Numbered from the stretch's first letter, positions 30,555-43,810 are shown. The stretch is 64,000 nucleotides of DNA from Ambrosia x helenae (GCA_030844895.1 CM061231.1:138665023-138729022); one strand, 5' to 3'. Notes: generated by a model from the sequence alone, not told the origin. Numbers and translations are program-made.

Positions 30555-32669
30555 ATGTTCAATAACAAATAATAGGTCGTTTTTTCAGGAATTTTTATTA
30601 TAAGGATCAACACTCAATAACTTATAAAACCTACTTTTAAATCTATGTATACACATCTTGCTCGAGTAAAGTCTATGTACAACTTTATTACTTTCTTCAA
30701 GACATTCTAAATAACATTTAAAAATGTGAGAGAAAAAGAAGGGAAAGATAAAGATAAAAATATTAATTAACATATTAGAAATTTTAAAATAATAATTAAT
30801 TAATTAACATATTTGAAATTTTAAAACAATAAATAATAGTTACTTTATTTAAAATATAATAAAAAATTAACTAATAGTTATATTTATTTAAAATTTAATT
30901 AAAAAAACTTTTCAAGGGAATTCAAAGGGTGTGAAGGCCCTCACATATGTCATGTGGCATACCCCTACTCTTATATATATATATATATACATATATAGAT
31001 CATTTGAGCGAAGTCTTGTCATTTATTTTATGTAATATTTATGATATATATATATATATATATATAATCAAGCGATTGGGGTGAGACACATGTCACTTGG
31101 TGAGGTCCTCATAATAATAAATTAATTAAATTAATTAACCCTATATATATTAATTTATAATATTTATCTTTATCTTTATTATTACTTTATTATATAATAA
31201 ATGAAAATATTATAATTTTTTCAATTCTCTCTCATTTAAAATAATATTATTAAATCACAATTTCATGTATATATCTTATTTATTTAATACTAGATTATAC
31301 CTCGGGAGCGTCCCGATGTTGAGGAATCTAATATGACATATCAATTTTACATATGAAATAGACTGATGCGCTTTACAGTTACATGCAGAAAAACTTCGGG
31401 TAGCACCTAACCTAAAACAATTAACAATGTATCTCTAATGTTAACGCCAACCTTAAACAATATATAACTCTAATGTTAACATATAACCTAAAATAATGTA
31501 TAACTCTAATATTAATACTTAACCTAAAACAATGTACAACTCCAATGCTAGTAAATAGAATTCATATTTACTAGTTTGAACATAATTAATGACTTGCCTA
31601 TACATGATTAATGAATAACCTGAACATTTTGTGTTTTTTTATGTATGAACAAAACCCTACAAAAAAATAGTCACTTTTTTCTCCGTTTTTTATATAGCAC
31701 TATGGTACTCGTTGGAAAGATAATAAAATGCTCGTTAATTTGGTGTACTTTTTTTCTTTAAAAAATTTCGTATAAAAAAGATATTAATGTTTAAAAATTA
31801 TGGGAGGAAACATGAGAGAAAAAAAATCCTATTTTGTTTTTAATTTTTTTTTCCTAAAATCACTCATGCTACATCACCTCCCACATGACACTCTCAAATA
31901 GAGGAGAATGCATGTTTGAGTGTCATGTAAGATTAATCCTTTTGCAATATATATATATATATATATATTTATATTTTTAACTAATTATTGTTATTTACTC
32001 TTATTAAAAGTTATTTAATATTTTATTAATCCAACTTCATATAATATTAAATTTTCTAGCCAAATAATAAATAAAAAAACCAAAAAAAAAATGTTATAAC
32101 CCGTGTGATACAAAGGTCTCCAAAGAATTTTGTACATTAATTGTGTGTTTGTAATATTATTTGTAATTTTTTATATTACTTGTCTTTTATTTTAATTATT
32201 CTGAGTTAATTAATTAAAAAATAATAAAATAAACAACCAATAAAAAACAGGAGCCTTATCTTTTTTCCAGTACCACTACACATGGTCTTATGGGTGAGTT
32301 TTATATAAAATAAACAAAAAAAATATCTTAAAGATGTCAAAATGCCCATGGGTCTGAAAAGACATATTAGCCCATGAGTTAACAAACCTCATTTAACATA
32401 GTTAGAAATTTGAATTGAAATAACACCAAAAATTAATCATAAAGTTGTCAATAATAAAAATAAACTTTCTCTGTTTAAAGTGACAAATATGCCCAAAGCT
32501 AATGAATCATTTTCGCAGTTTAGTGTTGTTTTTTAACTTTTTTTTCTTTCTATTTTTTAATATTTTCTTAGGTATTTTTAACTACTTGATTTTTTAATGT
32601 TTATAATTTTTTTTATTTTCTTAAAATTAAATATCTTTGCCATTAAACCAAAATACCAAATTACATAAT
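30555..32669. other. AT-rich repeat debris
   Basis: No gene found. It holds (TA)n runs near 30972, 31045 and 31950. Near 31293-31325 'actagattatacctcgggagcgtcccg' looks like the 3' terminus of a Helitron on the minus strand: CTAG preceded by a CGGGA/TCCCG hairpin. The other end was not found. Confidence 0.35.
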
Positions 32670-34200
32670 TATAACACCCCAATCGATGGCGGAAACATCA
32701 AGGTGCCACGTAGTGAGGATTGTTCAAAAGCTCATGGTGCTAAAGTCTAAATATTATTAAATTCAAAGTTAAATGTCAAACAACGAAATAAGAAAGGTAC
32801 ATCAACTCCCAAAACAATTCATAAAATAAAGTTTTTTTATTCAACTAAGTCCCAATGCCTGTGTGAAATCATCTAGCGTCTCCTGAAACATGTACAAAAT
32901 ACAATGTCAACAATAATGCTGGCGAGTACAATTAGTTTTGTGTTCATATAGTATAAGTATAAAAATGTTTACAATTCAAGTGTCATGAATCATTCAAGGC
33001 AAATATGGAAAACACGTAACTACACAACGCGGGTCAAAATCAAACCTCTTATGTGACAAAGATTAAAGCATTAACAATGACCTAGGACTTCCCACACACA
33101 CAGGTACTTTCCACTAGGCGGGTTGTCAATCCAAATAGCGCTATCCATTGTTAAAGTCGGCTAGCTAAGTTAATGATTTTGTAATGATTGCAAGTATACT
33201 ACGCTTATGTTTAAGCACAAAGCACAAGAATTCAAAGCATAACACGTGTATGAATTGTATGTGAAAATGTTTATGAATATGTGTAAGTGTAAGTTTCATA
33301 GGTGTACATGTTTCACCCCAAAAGTGTAAGAAAAACAAAAAGTGGATAAGTACACTCACAGTTTGCTAAAGTAGAAATTACTCAAGCTTCGATGAGATGA
33401 ATGAAATGATAAATCCGAGGAATTCAACCTAAATTGTTTAAGTAAAATCTATGAGTTAAGGAAACTTAAAATCTAGAAATTTTAGGACTGAAAGCACTTG
33501 GGGATTCTAGTCCTAATTTGAGAATATCTATGGTTTTTTTTAATTAAGTATAGTTTGTGTTTAGACTTATGAGAATATGATGTAATATAATAGATTTATG
33601 AGTTAATCATGAAAAGTTTAACTAGTTGGCTAAAACTGATAAAACAATAGATAAATGCTCATTGAATTAAGTTTATAGAATAATTAATTTCTTTTCTACT
33701 GATTAACCAAACTTTAGAAAACTAGTTCAATGATTGGTTGACCCACTTGCTAATAGATTTAAACAAACGATTTATAAATCACCAAAACATTTTGATCCTA
33801 CTACGAGGATGCCTACAAATCGTTTGAATTCATAAATTATTATGGTGACATATTAAAGAAAGTTAGTTACAAAATGATAAATTTCTAAATAATTACACGA
33901 TAATACTTTGTATAGAATTAGTAAATTTATATGAACGAATAATTAACTTATCATATATATACTATTTGTAAAAGACAGTTCTTTGAATTGAGATACCTCC
34001 TACGAACCCCATGACCTTGTATATAAATTACCCCAAAGTTTGGTTCTGACAACTACTTTAATCAATTTCTCATGTGCAATATTTTAGTTCATGTTGTTAC
34101 CTCAAAACGAATGTTCAAATGCATATTGAAATGGTAGTTCGCTCGTCTCTTCATGCACGACTACCAAATATGATCTGATCATAGCGTAAAGCGGCCACAA
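32670..34200 (-). repeat. LTR remnant, minus orientation
   Basis: It begins 'tataacaccccaatcgatgg', nearly the reverse complement of the end of the solo LTR at 44541-44981 and like the left end of element D. Near 33305-33360 it shares a 'ttcaccccaaaagtgtaag' block with the LTR of element D. No internal retroviral frames flank it. The right end is uncertain. Confidence 0.6.
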
Positions 34201-34576
34201 AACAGAAAGATGGTATGTTGTTGTCGGAGATCCTTCTTGGACGGAAACAAAAAGATAACATTGAAATGTAGAATAGGAAAGAGCTTGGTGTATAAGAATT
34301 ATGAAAGATAGTTTATATATGTTTACATGTTAGTTATTGGTTACTACACAATAATTGTGTTCATAAAAAAAATTAATGTGCAATAAAGTAAAATAAAGTA
34401 TTATGTTTAATTTCCTAGTATGAAACTCCCATTTTAATTATTTACCAACGTATTTGAATTTAGAAATCTCTTTGAAAACCCATAAGTTTTCTCTAATAAC
34501 TTTTTAACGTTGAATTAGTTATTTGTAGTAAAAGAGAACTTAAATCCATTTAATTCTCTTACACCTTATCTACCTA

Positions 34577-36307
34577 TCTAATAAAAGAAAACACATGAGG
34601 GACACATGGCAGTCCCTCATGAATTCTTTCATTTTATTATTTAATAATACAATAAATTCTAATTTAATTATAATCATTGATTTGCAAAAGCATAATATTA
34701 GTTTATTAAATTGAATTTTAGTAATTATATTAATAATCATAGTTGTAACTGAAATCATTAATAAAAGAAAACACATGATTCTTTTTTATATAACATATTT
34801 ATATTTATGTATTATTAACTTTGAATTTAAATTATGTACTTTAAATTAACCAATTTAAAAAAATGATCTGTTATTCTAAGTTTAAAATTAATTTTGTTAC
34901 AATATTTGACAAATGATTCTTAAGTTTTATTATTTTGGTCATTGTTTTAGATGTTAAACTATGTTCAGCAAATACATATTAATTTTAAATGCTTAAAATA
35001 GTTCAAAAGTCAAATAAACAAATTAATAATAACGCAATGAAATTAGTCAAGCTTTTTTGTGAGACTTTCATATTGTTCAAAACAAATAAATAAAATAAAT
35101 CAATCAACATTAATCGATTTTATCTATAGCAATAAAAGACAGCACATGGAGTACATAAAACTCTATCATAAAGCCTCCAATTTTTTTTTCAAACAATACA
35201 TTTATTTTAATTAGTTTCTTTATTTAATAATTATTAATTATTCAGTTTTTATTTGTTACTACTTTATTTATTAATATAATTACTGGAATTTAGTTATATA
35301 TATATTATATGTTTTTGTAAATCAATTAATATAATTATATTTTAAAACGAAATTATAAATAAATTATTAGACATAATTTGAAAATATTTATGAATTAACA
35401 AAAGTATTTTTATTAAAAATTATTTATTTTTTAAGATAACGTATTTATATGTTATTAAATTTAAATCGTGTACATTAAGAAACCTTTCACTTTAAGTTTA
35501 AATTTATATTTCTTACAATGTTCTGAACAAACAAAATAAAACAAATCAATCCACATTAATTAAATATTTGATTTAATAAAAAACTAAATATGTTTGGCTA
35601 TTTTCGTATTATAATAGCTTGATATATAAAATACATTTTATATATGAAAAATCATTAATTGAAATCTTCATTGACTTTGTTCTTTTAAGTTACTTAAATA
35701 GAAAAATGCAATATCTAAACGGTCTTTTCATTACTAATTCGTTTCATTCTTTATTTTCATGCTATTAATTCACACAATCTTTTTTTTTTTTTTTTATAAT
35801 ACAATCAAATTGAACCAATAAATGTCATTATTTTAAGGACCTTGATGTTAGAAAAAAATGATTATACACTCAAGGTTAGAAATACTTTGGTTTTGAAGGA
35901 AACTTGATGTCAAATTCCAAAATGAACAATACTCGATTGGGATGGTTTAATGGACGAGGAGGTACTTTTAAATTAATTTCATTTTTTTATATTTTAGCCT
36001 AAACAGATTACCTTTATTACTTTTTTTTTTTGTTTTGTTGTACCGGCAATCTACAAGGTAATAGCCACGGTATGGAAGATATATTTAGGAAAGTTTGAAA
36101 AAAGTTTTATGTTGAATAAAAATGGTTTTTTTACAAGAAATCATTTAGGGGTTGATGAATATTTAATATTTTTTCAGCTGTAAAGGCAAATTTTTTTATT
36201 TTAAATAAAATATGTAATCTAATTTTTCTTAATTATATTTTAAATTTATATATAATATATATAATTTAAATTGTTCAACCCGTGTATCACACGGGTACAT
36301 AATCTAG
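34577..36307 (+). mobile_element. Candidate non-autonomous Helitron
   Basis: It starts A|TCTAATAAAAGAAAACACATG, a common type of plant Helitron 5' end. It ends with an 8-bp perfect hairpin ACCCGTGT-atc-ACACGGGT (36278-36296), seven bases before CTAG. The base after CTAG is C rather than the expected T. Partial copies of the 5' end recur near 34759 and 35131, so it may be two or three nested ends. There is no Rep/helicase frame. The interior is AT-rich. Confidence 0.5.
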
Positions 36308-36546
36308 CTTAATTTAATAAATGATAAGGTTTTATGTTTATTAATTGCAATTTACGATCACAAAACTCAAAAAAAAAAAAAAAAAATTAAAAATAACGAT
36401 AAAGATAACAAGGTCTGAAATAGGAACCTTTAAATACACGAAGGACTACAATTTACAACTTGGTAAAGATGAGGGTAGCGGATGTCACAATAATCACAGG
36501 CAGGCGGGCAACAAGCGGCACCGCCACCCCTTTCTGAATAGCGAAA

Positions 36547-36967
36547 CTGAGTTTATTCTTTCTACTAGTCCCACCTTTCAAACATTTTACTCTCAATGAA
36601 CCCCCTCTTAACTCACACTAACGCCGTTAGCTGAAACTCACAATTCTAGGCCATTATTCACCGGATTTGAAAGAGGGAATCAAGACGAAGATATTGGTAT
36701 GTTCAATTACAGAAATAAGCATGGTTCGCCGGTTGTAGGTTGACGTTCTCCTCGGATGGGATGATCGGAATCGACGATTAAACCATCGAACCATGCTTGT
36801 TTCTGCAATTGAACATACCAATATCTTTGTCTCGATTCCCTCTTTCAAATCTGGTGAATAATCGCCTAAAATTGTGATTTTCAGCTAGCGGCTTTAGTGT
36901 GAGTTAACGAAGGTGCATTGAGAGCAAAATGTTTGAAAGGCGGGACTGATGGGAAGAATAAACTCAG
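36547..36967. repeat. Long inverted repeat (foldback, about 185-bp arms, about 57-bp centre)
   Basis: The left arm 36547-36729 and right arm 36787-36967 are near-perfect reverse complements with scattered differences (for example 'caagacgaagata'/'tatctttgtctcg'). A transcript would form a long hairpin. The arms encode no recognised protein. It may be a foldback MITE or a hairpin siRNA source. No terminal duplication was identified. Confidence 0.85.
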
Positions 36968-37642
36968 ATGGAATTATTATCGGCCAACTGAAAAATGTGG
37001 GATTAATAAATTCTATTTTGCCTGTATAAATAAAATGATTTTCTTGCTTGTACGTTCTTTTGAAAAGATTCTATTAGTATATTTTGTTGAAACAAATCTG
37101 AAAGAAAAAAACTCGTTAAAAACGAACTTTGTTGATTGTCAAACATGTTTGCTCGTGTGTCAGTTTACATAACCGAGTTAATATACCGAAATAGAAGAAT
37201 CGTTTACAAACTTTGTACATATATACCAACAAAAATTCATTGCTCCGGAAAACCTGATCGAAGGTATTGTTTACTTTTTTGCTATGCCTATCAGTTAAAC
37301 ATCAGAAAAAGAAGAAAAAAAAAATACATAAAACAAGGATCTGTTTTGAAGTCAACTAAAAGTCTAAAACTGATCAAGAAGGTGGAAACTAATAGAGTCG
37401 GTAACTACATATTAACATTAACACAGTCACACACACGAAATTTTGATAAATTTCTAAATTTATTAATCCTTATATCAACAAATGATGGCATAAGAAATAA
37501 ATTAAATTAAACATCTACCTTTCACCCAAGAATACTGTTGGCACACAGAAAAAGGTGACAGTAACAAAAAAAAGTGTCAATAAAACAAAACATGTGTCAC
37601 TAAAAGTAAATAGTCAGGCACAAAAATGTTAACATAATATAA

Positions 37643-37919
37643 GGCTAGTGGGCATGGAGATGGGGACAGGGGAAGCCACGTAAGAAAAAGGTGTGACGGG
37701 GGACGGAGACGGGGCTGGGGGCGGTGTTGAGTATGGGACGGGGGCACCTGATTGGTGGAGGCATTGTTGGTTGAATATTATTGGTTGAATATTATTGGTT
37801 CGTCCCCGATGTCCTTGGGGAGACAGGGGAGACGGAGATGGGGCAGGGGGCGGTGTTGGGACGAAGACGGGGGCGAAAAGCAGGGACGAGTATGGTACCC
37901 GTCTGCATACCCACTAGCC
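37643..37919. mobile_element. PIF/Harbinger-type MITE
   Basis: Termini GGCTAGTGGGCATG and CATACCCACTAGCC, flanked by TAA on both sides (37640-37642 and 37920-37922). The interior is G-rich ('gacgggggcg') and has a repeated 'attggttgaatatt'. 277 bp, non-coding. Confidence 0.8.
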
Positions 37920-38550
37920 TAAGTATAAAAGGTGTGAGATTAATAGATTTTTTTTTTTTTTTGCTTTTTTATCCACACTTTATAAAATTGTGACTTCACA
38001 TAAATATGATTATGATGCCTATGCATGTCTTGTGTCCTATGATACTTTTCTAATTTATCAATATCATCGTGGAATATCTTATATTAAGTTATATTATATA
38101 TTATGGTATATCAATACATTATATTATCATATTACAGTGCATTATATACCACATTACATGATACATTATATACCCATGTACGGTTAGCCGATTTAGTTAA
38201 GACAAATGACTTCAGAAGTTGAGATTCTTGATTCAAACCTAAAGTAAAAATGAATAGTTTAGGATTATTGGTGTAAAGGTGTACACCTTAAAAAATTATA
38301 TATACCACATTACATTACATTACGATTTAAGGCTTCAATCAATTAATTGAATTTATGTCGTGTGATATGTTAATTAAATAGAAGTGCACGTACGTACATC
38401 TACAAGAAACCAAACTTTAAGAAAAGTCAACAAAAATGCAGACAGTCTTAGTTTATGGCTGGTTTTTCTTTCTTTTGTGTTGGCTTTCTTGTTTGTCGTA
38501 TACTATAAAGAGCTAGTTTTTGTTTATTAGCTATATTAAATATTAATATC

Positions 38551-38552
38551 AA

Positions 38553-38600
<48 letters not shown>
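38551..38600. repeat. (ATT)n microsatellite
   Basis: About 16 tandem ATT units, likely polymorphic. Confidence 0.9.
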
Positions 38601-38601
<1 letters not shown>

Positions 38602-38704
38602 ATAGTTAATAGCACTGCAATGGGAAACACATTGGTAGGTAATGATAGAAGATCCAGCGGATTATGGTTTCAATTCTTCAGTCAGACAAATTTTACCGGT
38701 AATT

Positions 38705-38800
38705 TTATCGTCATGCCTATGGGCGGGTGAGTTACCGGGTTTTTCTCGGTCCCATCGTTATGCTTACGGGCAGGTGAGTTATCGGTTTTTCTCGAAATTT
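38705..38800 (+). repeat. Two tandem copies of a 46-bp unit
   Basis: 'atgcctatgggcgggtgagttaccgggtttttctcgg' is followed directly by a diverged copy 'atgcttacgggcaggtgagttatcggtttttctcg'. Origin not recognised. Confidence 0.6.
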
Positions 38801-39299
38801 GTGTTTAACAACTCGAGTACTCTCAGAGTATTTGAATTTTTCAAAAGGGTACCACGAGAGTGATCCAGGTTGATTTGTTGGACGTTAAAAAAGTATATAC
38901 TATTATTAATATATTTATATTTCAGTTTTTGATAAAGTTCTCATTAAAAGTCAACAAAAAACTTTAACAGATTTAGAAAGTCAACATATCTTTACAAGTT
39001 TTACTAAAAGACACCAAAAAGGTGTTTTGAATGAGGGTGATTGTATTTGTGTCTCCATTTGATAGATATGAAAGCTGTACATTCTTGTTCAAATTATCCA
39101 AATATTGAAAATATAATAATCCATCTTAGTTAAAGCATTTAGATTTGCATATCTTGTCTTGAAGGTGTTGAAAAGAAATAATAAATTTTGGTGATTAGAA
39201 AAATGGCCATTTTTGGAACAAATGCAGTCTGATATATATCAACATTTCAACTTAATGTAACCTATCAAAATCAAGAAATCTTAAATCTTGGATCTCAAA

Positions 39300-39804
39300 T
39301 AAACACCAAAAGTCAAAAGATATGTCAATAACATATCACTCTCTCTCTCTCTCTCTCTCTCTAACCCTAAAAAAACAAATCAAACATATATACACAAACA
39401 AGATTGCAGGATAGAAAAGATGAATTAATGGAATGAAGTGATGTGAAAGATGGGGTTTGAGAGGAATGAAGCCTGGTCCGATGTTGTCATCTTGAATCAA
39501 CAAAGAAATTGTAGAGAGAGAACTGAAATTATAAATCTCTCTCCTGTAAATTCATTGGATTCAAAAAAGATGAATACATCGAGCCAGCCACCATTCTCCA
39601 CAAACCGCTACTTGTTTTCTTCGATCTTCTTTTAAGGATCGATGATGATGGTTTGGAGGATTATCATCACCAACTAACCATGTTTCTTTCTTTCTAGAGA
39701 GAGAGAGAAAGAGATAGATATAGAGAGAGATATATTTGTGTGAGAAGAAAGTATGAAAACCCTAAGGCGTTCTACAAGGGTATTAAATAGAGCTGGGTTG
39801 AGTT
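39300..39804 (-). promoter_or_regulatory. Possible orphan promoter and leader on the minus strand
   Basis: Read on the minus strand there is a TATA-like 'ctatttaatacc' near 39780, then long CT/GA tracts typical of plant 5' leaders, then short ATGs with only brief frames, then another GA tract near 39340-39362. No protein could be recognised downstream. It may be a gene start cut off by rearrangement, or chance low-complexity DNA. Confidence 0.3.
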
Positions 39805-39832
39805 GGGGGGGGGGGGGGGGGGGGGGGGGGGG
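39805..39832. repeat. Poly(G) tract of about 28 bases
   Basis: An uninterrupted G run, unusual in plant DNA and prone to assembly error. It can form G-quadruplex structures. Confidence 0.85.
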
Positions 39833-41165
39833 TTGTATGTAAGCTTTGACTTGTAAAACCTATTGTTTGACAGTTTCCAATCTGCATCCTCAAGGCTAGT
39901 ACGAAATACCCTCTCCTTTGAAAATTAAATTTAATTTAGTGTTTCCATAACACAAGGAGGCTGTTATCGGTACATATTAGTGGGAAACTCGTGCGTTGTA
40001 ACAGAAACGTTAATCCGAATAAAAAGAAGCGAAAAAAAATGTTGAGTCATGCACACGCATGGCTGGTAGTTAACTCGTCATATTAAAGAAAAAAAAGTTA
40101 AAAATTATCATAGAAAATACCAAGTCAGTCGAAACCGTAACAAATTCACTTAAAAAGGAAATAAAAAAAACTAACAAAAAAAATGACTAGTTTGATTATG
40201 GTTAGATGACTTGTACATTATCACATGTAATTATATTTTAAACAAAACTTACATTGAAACTTATATAAAAATAAAACCAATAAAGAAATTTCTTCTTTCT
40301 CTTTCTTCTAAACACAAGATAATATGTGCATTGAGTGTTGTATTATAAGCAAATTAACTTGTATTTAGAGAAAATAACGTATGAATCTCATTTTCGTATT
40401 CGTATTTATACTTACCATTACATTTATAATAAAAATAGTATAACCTTACCGGATGAGAATGGGCCTTTTTCATACGTCCAATCTTTTAACTCTTTCATTT
40501 TCACATCAGCGTTAAGTCAGCTTTTTACTAAAAATACTTGTTTTTTAGTAAGACCATGTGTAGTGGGGGGTTTTATTTATAAAGCCTCTCTTGCTAATTG
40601 GTCAGAGAGAAAGTGAAAAAAAGGTGTAGTGGTAGAGACTTTATTTATAAAGCCCCTATTAATATTTTATTTATCTTTTAATTAAAAAAAATAAAAAGAT
40701 AGAGAGGATGAGGTGGCAACCCATGATTGGTGGGGGATATTTGTTTCCGGCACCATAAATAAAACGCGTGAACCATATTTGTAAAAATAGAACCCCCATG
40801 GTATTGGGGGCTCCATTTTTTGATTTTTTTTTTTTTATCATGTAACAACCAGGTTCTATTTGTCATGAAACTATATACCTGTTTATCATAAAAATATAGC
40901 TGAAAATATTTTAGTTTATATTTTTTAAACCATGCTTATTAATTCATTGTAGTACCTCTAAATTTTATATTATGAAAAAAAAACATTTTTACAAGTATAT
41001 TTTAATAATATTATTTATATTTGTATGCAATATATAAATTTTTCTTTTAAAAATCTACATTATCAAAAAATTTAAACGTTTGGAATGGAATGAGAAAAAA
41101 AAAATGCTGAAATTGAAATTTTGGACCGGTAATTTAAAACCTAAGTTTGTACTTTTACAATAACA
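39833..41165. other. AT-rich spacer with a possible MITE remnant
   Basis: No gene seen. Between about 40550 and 40830 the words 'tgtagtgg' and 'tttatttataaagcc' occur twice, and a G-rich end 'gaacccccatggtattgggggctcc' follows. This resembles a degraded MITE without recognisable termini. Confidence 0.3.
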
Positions 41166-41174
41166 TATTTTTAG

Positions 41175-41518
41175 CATAAGGCTTTAAGGATGTTACCACG
41201 GCGACGCCAATTATGATTGAAGAAATCAAGGTGGAATTTTATTGATGAATGGTGAAGCGGGCCAAGATGTCAAATTTGGAAAGTGCAAAATGGTGGGATT
41301 TTTCAATCTTTGACAATGGCTAAAGAGTTGGGGTGGTCATCGTAACAAGTAGAGTGGGGCGGGTAGTATTAGTTGTCTTTTATTTTCGTTTTTCGTTTAT
41401 GTTTTGGACTTGTATTACTTCGGCCCAGGTAGCCTCTAGCTAACAGTGCCTGTGTAGTCGTTGGGATGTAATCGTTTTCTATTTGGGGTTAATATATTGC
41501 TCCATTCGAGTGTTAAAA
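41175..41518 (+). pseudogene. LINE C-terminal tail and 3' UTR
   Basis: The frame reads IEEIKVEFY, two stops, then MVKRAKMSNLESAKWWDFSIFDNG. This matches the pattern of the last residues of plant LINE ORF2 (xEEIKxxxxLW...NRAKxxNLxWxxWxxF). A non-coding tail and 'gttaaaaaaaat' follow, as at the 3' end of the LINE at the window start. Everything upstream is missing. Confidence 0.5.
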
Positions 41519-41961
41519 AAAATATATCTAATTATTTTAATAAATTATTTAGTAACAAGAGTTAAAGAAAGATACCCTAATAATTCAGAAAAAAGAAAAG
41601 GAGTCCAGACAAACACAGAAAATTAAAACTACCGTCTCATAGAGAAACTCTATACAAAAAGACCAATTAATCACATTTTTTTTAAAACAATTTGGTATGA
41701 TTACTTTTTTTAGGCTTGGTTGTAACATTAAAGTTTGTAAACCAGTCTAATCGTTCTTAAGTTACTTGATAGTAACTAGAAAAAAAATAAATTAAACGAG
41801 TCAAACCTAAATAAGACTGACTCTAAAATTGTAGCTCATTACTAAACGGGCCTAAATTGAGTTTCATATGTCATGCTTAAATGTACTTACGAGTATGAAG
41901 AACATTAATATATATTGTATTATAGATATAAAACCATAATTAAAAAAATATATAAATATAC

Positions 41962-42075
41962 AAATTTTTTTTTAAAGGAGTTAATCACCATTTCTCATTC
42001 AATCCAGGACAACGAAAATTACATCAAGATAACGGGTAGGCGGGCAACAAGCTGCGCCGTCACCCCTTTTTGAAT
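41962..42075 (-). repeat. Retroposon 3'-end fragment
   Basis: A T run (A tail on the minus strand) precedes about 110 bp. Part of this, 'aggcgggcaacaagc' to 'gaatagc', recurs near 36502-36543 next to the long inverted repeat. I read it as the 3' end of a retroposon of unknown family. Confidence 0.35.
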
Positions 42076-42617
42076 AGCAAATCCTAATCTACTAAAGACG
42101 TAGCCATCCTAATATACAAATAAAAAACAGTAAATATTTTGGGAAAAATTTGATCCCGAGAATGAAAAATAATTAACACTAATCCTTAACCTAGGCAAAG
42201 TCGTGATTGGCTTTGCTTGCTTTCACTCTTACTGGCTAACACATATAATTTAATAAAAAAATTACGTAACTATTTTCTAATATATATAAAAGATCCATGA
42301 TTAGGTGACAAAGTGAATTTTTGGAATATAAATTGTCTCTTTCAGTTATTTTATTTGAGGTGATTGAAGCAACATCTTTTTCTATTTTCTGATTTACAGT
42401 TTCTTTTGCTTGTTGTGTGTTCACCTTTCATTCTCAGGGGAGTCTGATGTAATTTCTGAAATTCAATTAATGATGTTTTTCACTTGCAACTTTTCTATAT
42501 ATGGAATGTTCAAACTACACCCTTCACTTTGATTGGGCTTGTCATCATAATGCATAAACTCATATTAATGTTACTCTTTAACTATAAACAAGATGTCTAA
42601 AGGCTCCAGCTATTCAC

Positions 42618-42744
42618 ACTCCCCCCCCCCCCCCCTTCGAGGTGTTTTGGGTCAAATCAAACGAGGTGTATAAGGTGGCAGGGAAAAGCTTAATTTTTTG
42701 ATCCAAAGCGCCTAGCTTTGGCCAAAGCGAGGCGCTTTGGATCA
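42618..42744. repeat. Poly(C) tract and nested perfect palindrome
   Basis: A run of about 18 C is followed by TGATCCAAAGCGCCT (42699-42713) and its exact complement AGGCGCTTTGGATCA (42730-42744). The 16-bp centre contains a second perfect palindrome, CTTTGGCCAAAG. Confidence 0.85.
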
Positions 42745-43281
42745 AAGTTTTATTTTGGGGTATTTTTTGGTGTTTTGAATTGGTTTTTTTTATTTTTTTA
42801 ATATAATTATTTAAAAAAGTTTAAAAAATTTAAAAACAAAGTAAATAACCCTAATCAAACGTCTATATAGGCGTTTTCGATTTCCAAATGAATCAACGAC
42901 TTAAACTTGACATCATCAACCACATATAGTCAAAGATTTTAACAATAGATTCAGGAAGCTTGAACAATAGATTCAGTACTTTCGGGAAAAAATACAACAT
43001 TAATCTTCATTATCCTTTATCATCTCTAAGAATTAAATTCCTAACAACTGTTAATTAAATTCCTAACAACTATTCACCACCGTTAAGTACTAATGAAGAC
43101 CTTGATCTGCAATATTTGAAAATTATCATTTCTTGACATGCTTGGTAACAGAGAGGAACACTTTCTTCTTTTGTTCTACAATATTTTTGTTAGTTGTTAA
43201 TGTTGTTCTAGTTTTTTCTACTTTTAGAAAAAATAAAAAACCAATTCGAATGTGGTATGCACGTTAAATTTCATTAAATAA

Positions 43282-43584
43282 GTGAAAAAACGCAAATTTA
43301 TCAAACTTTGTAGAGGCCTATGTTCTACGGGAGGTGAGTTGGCAATCAAGGGATCCGCTTGGAGTCTAAAGCTTCGCGTGTCATCTCTAAGTATTCAATT
43401 TGATAATCCACACCTTTCTTTTAAAAGCAAAACCTCTCTAGGTTCACCATCACCAAACAGATTCACCTTAGGCCTCAGATTGTCCACTCCAATTCCTAAC
43501 ATTAATTCCCATTCTAATTCCACCGTTGTTCATTCTTCTTCTCAAGTAAAAGAGTCTGTCATTGTTATTGTAATAATAATTTAA
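43282..43584 (+). pseudogene. Possible captured gene fragment, transit-peptide-like
   Basis: A 100-codon frame with balanced codon use in AT-rich surroundings, rich in Ser, Thr, Pro and Asn (for example LSFKSKTSLGSPSPNRFTLG). The composition resembles a chloroplast transit peptide. It runs into low-complexity ATT repeats with no splice or termination context. I do not recognise the protein. Confidence 0.3.
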
Positions 43585-43744
43585 ATAGTAATAATAATGT
43601 AACTTATTAGTTTCAGGTTTATCATTCCCACACACCATACAATACGATCATAATCTGAAGACTAGATTCGGTGCAATCAGAACTTGAAGAGAAGTTATTA
43701 TCATCATCATCCACAACGTTCTTACCTAGAGCTACCAAGCATCT

Positions 43745-43810
43745 GGTTGTTTCAGGCTGTCTTCATCGTTGACAGATATATCTCCGACAACAACTTGCTC
43801 TGTACCCAAT
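43745..43810 (-). repeat. Inverted copy of the exon-like repeat found at 46112-46673
   Basis: On the minus strand it encodes VVVGDISVNDE after 'acagagcaa'. The four direct copies near 46.1-46.6 kb encode VVVGEISVNDEGN in one frame. The origin protein is not recognised. Confidence 0.55.

Noticed and set aside
37136..37510. 124-codon frame
   Set aside because: It is basic, low-complexity and AT-rich, with no domain, splice context or codon signature.
39450..39635. 61-codon plus-strand frame
   Set aside because: It lies in GA-rich low-complexity DNA that looks more like a minus-strand leader. No domain.
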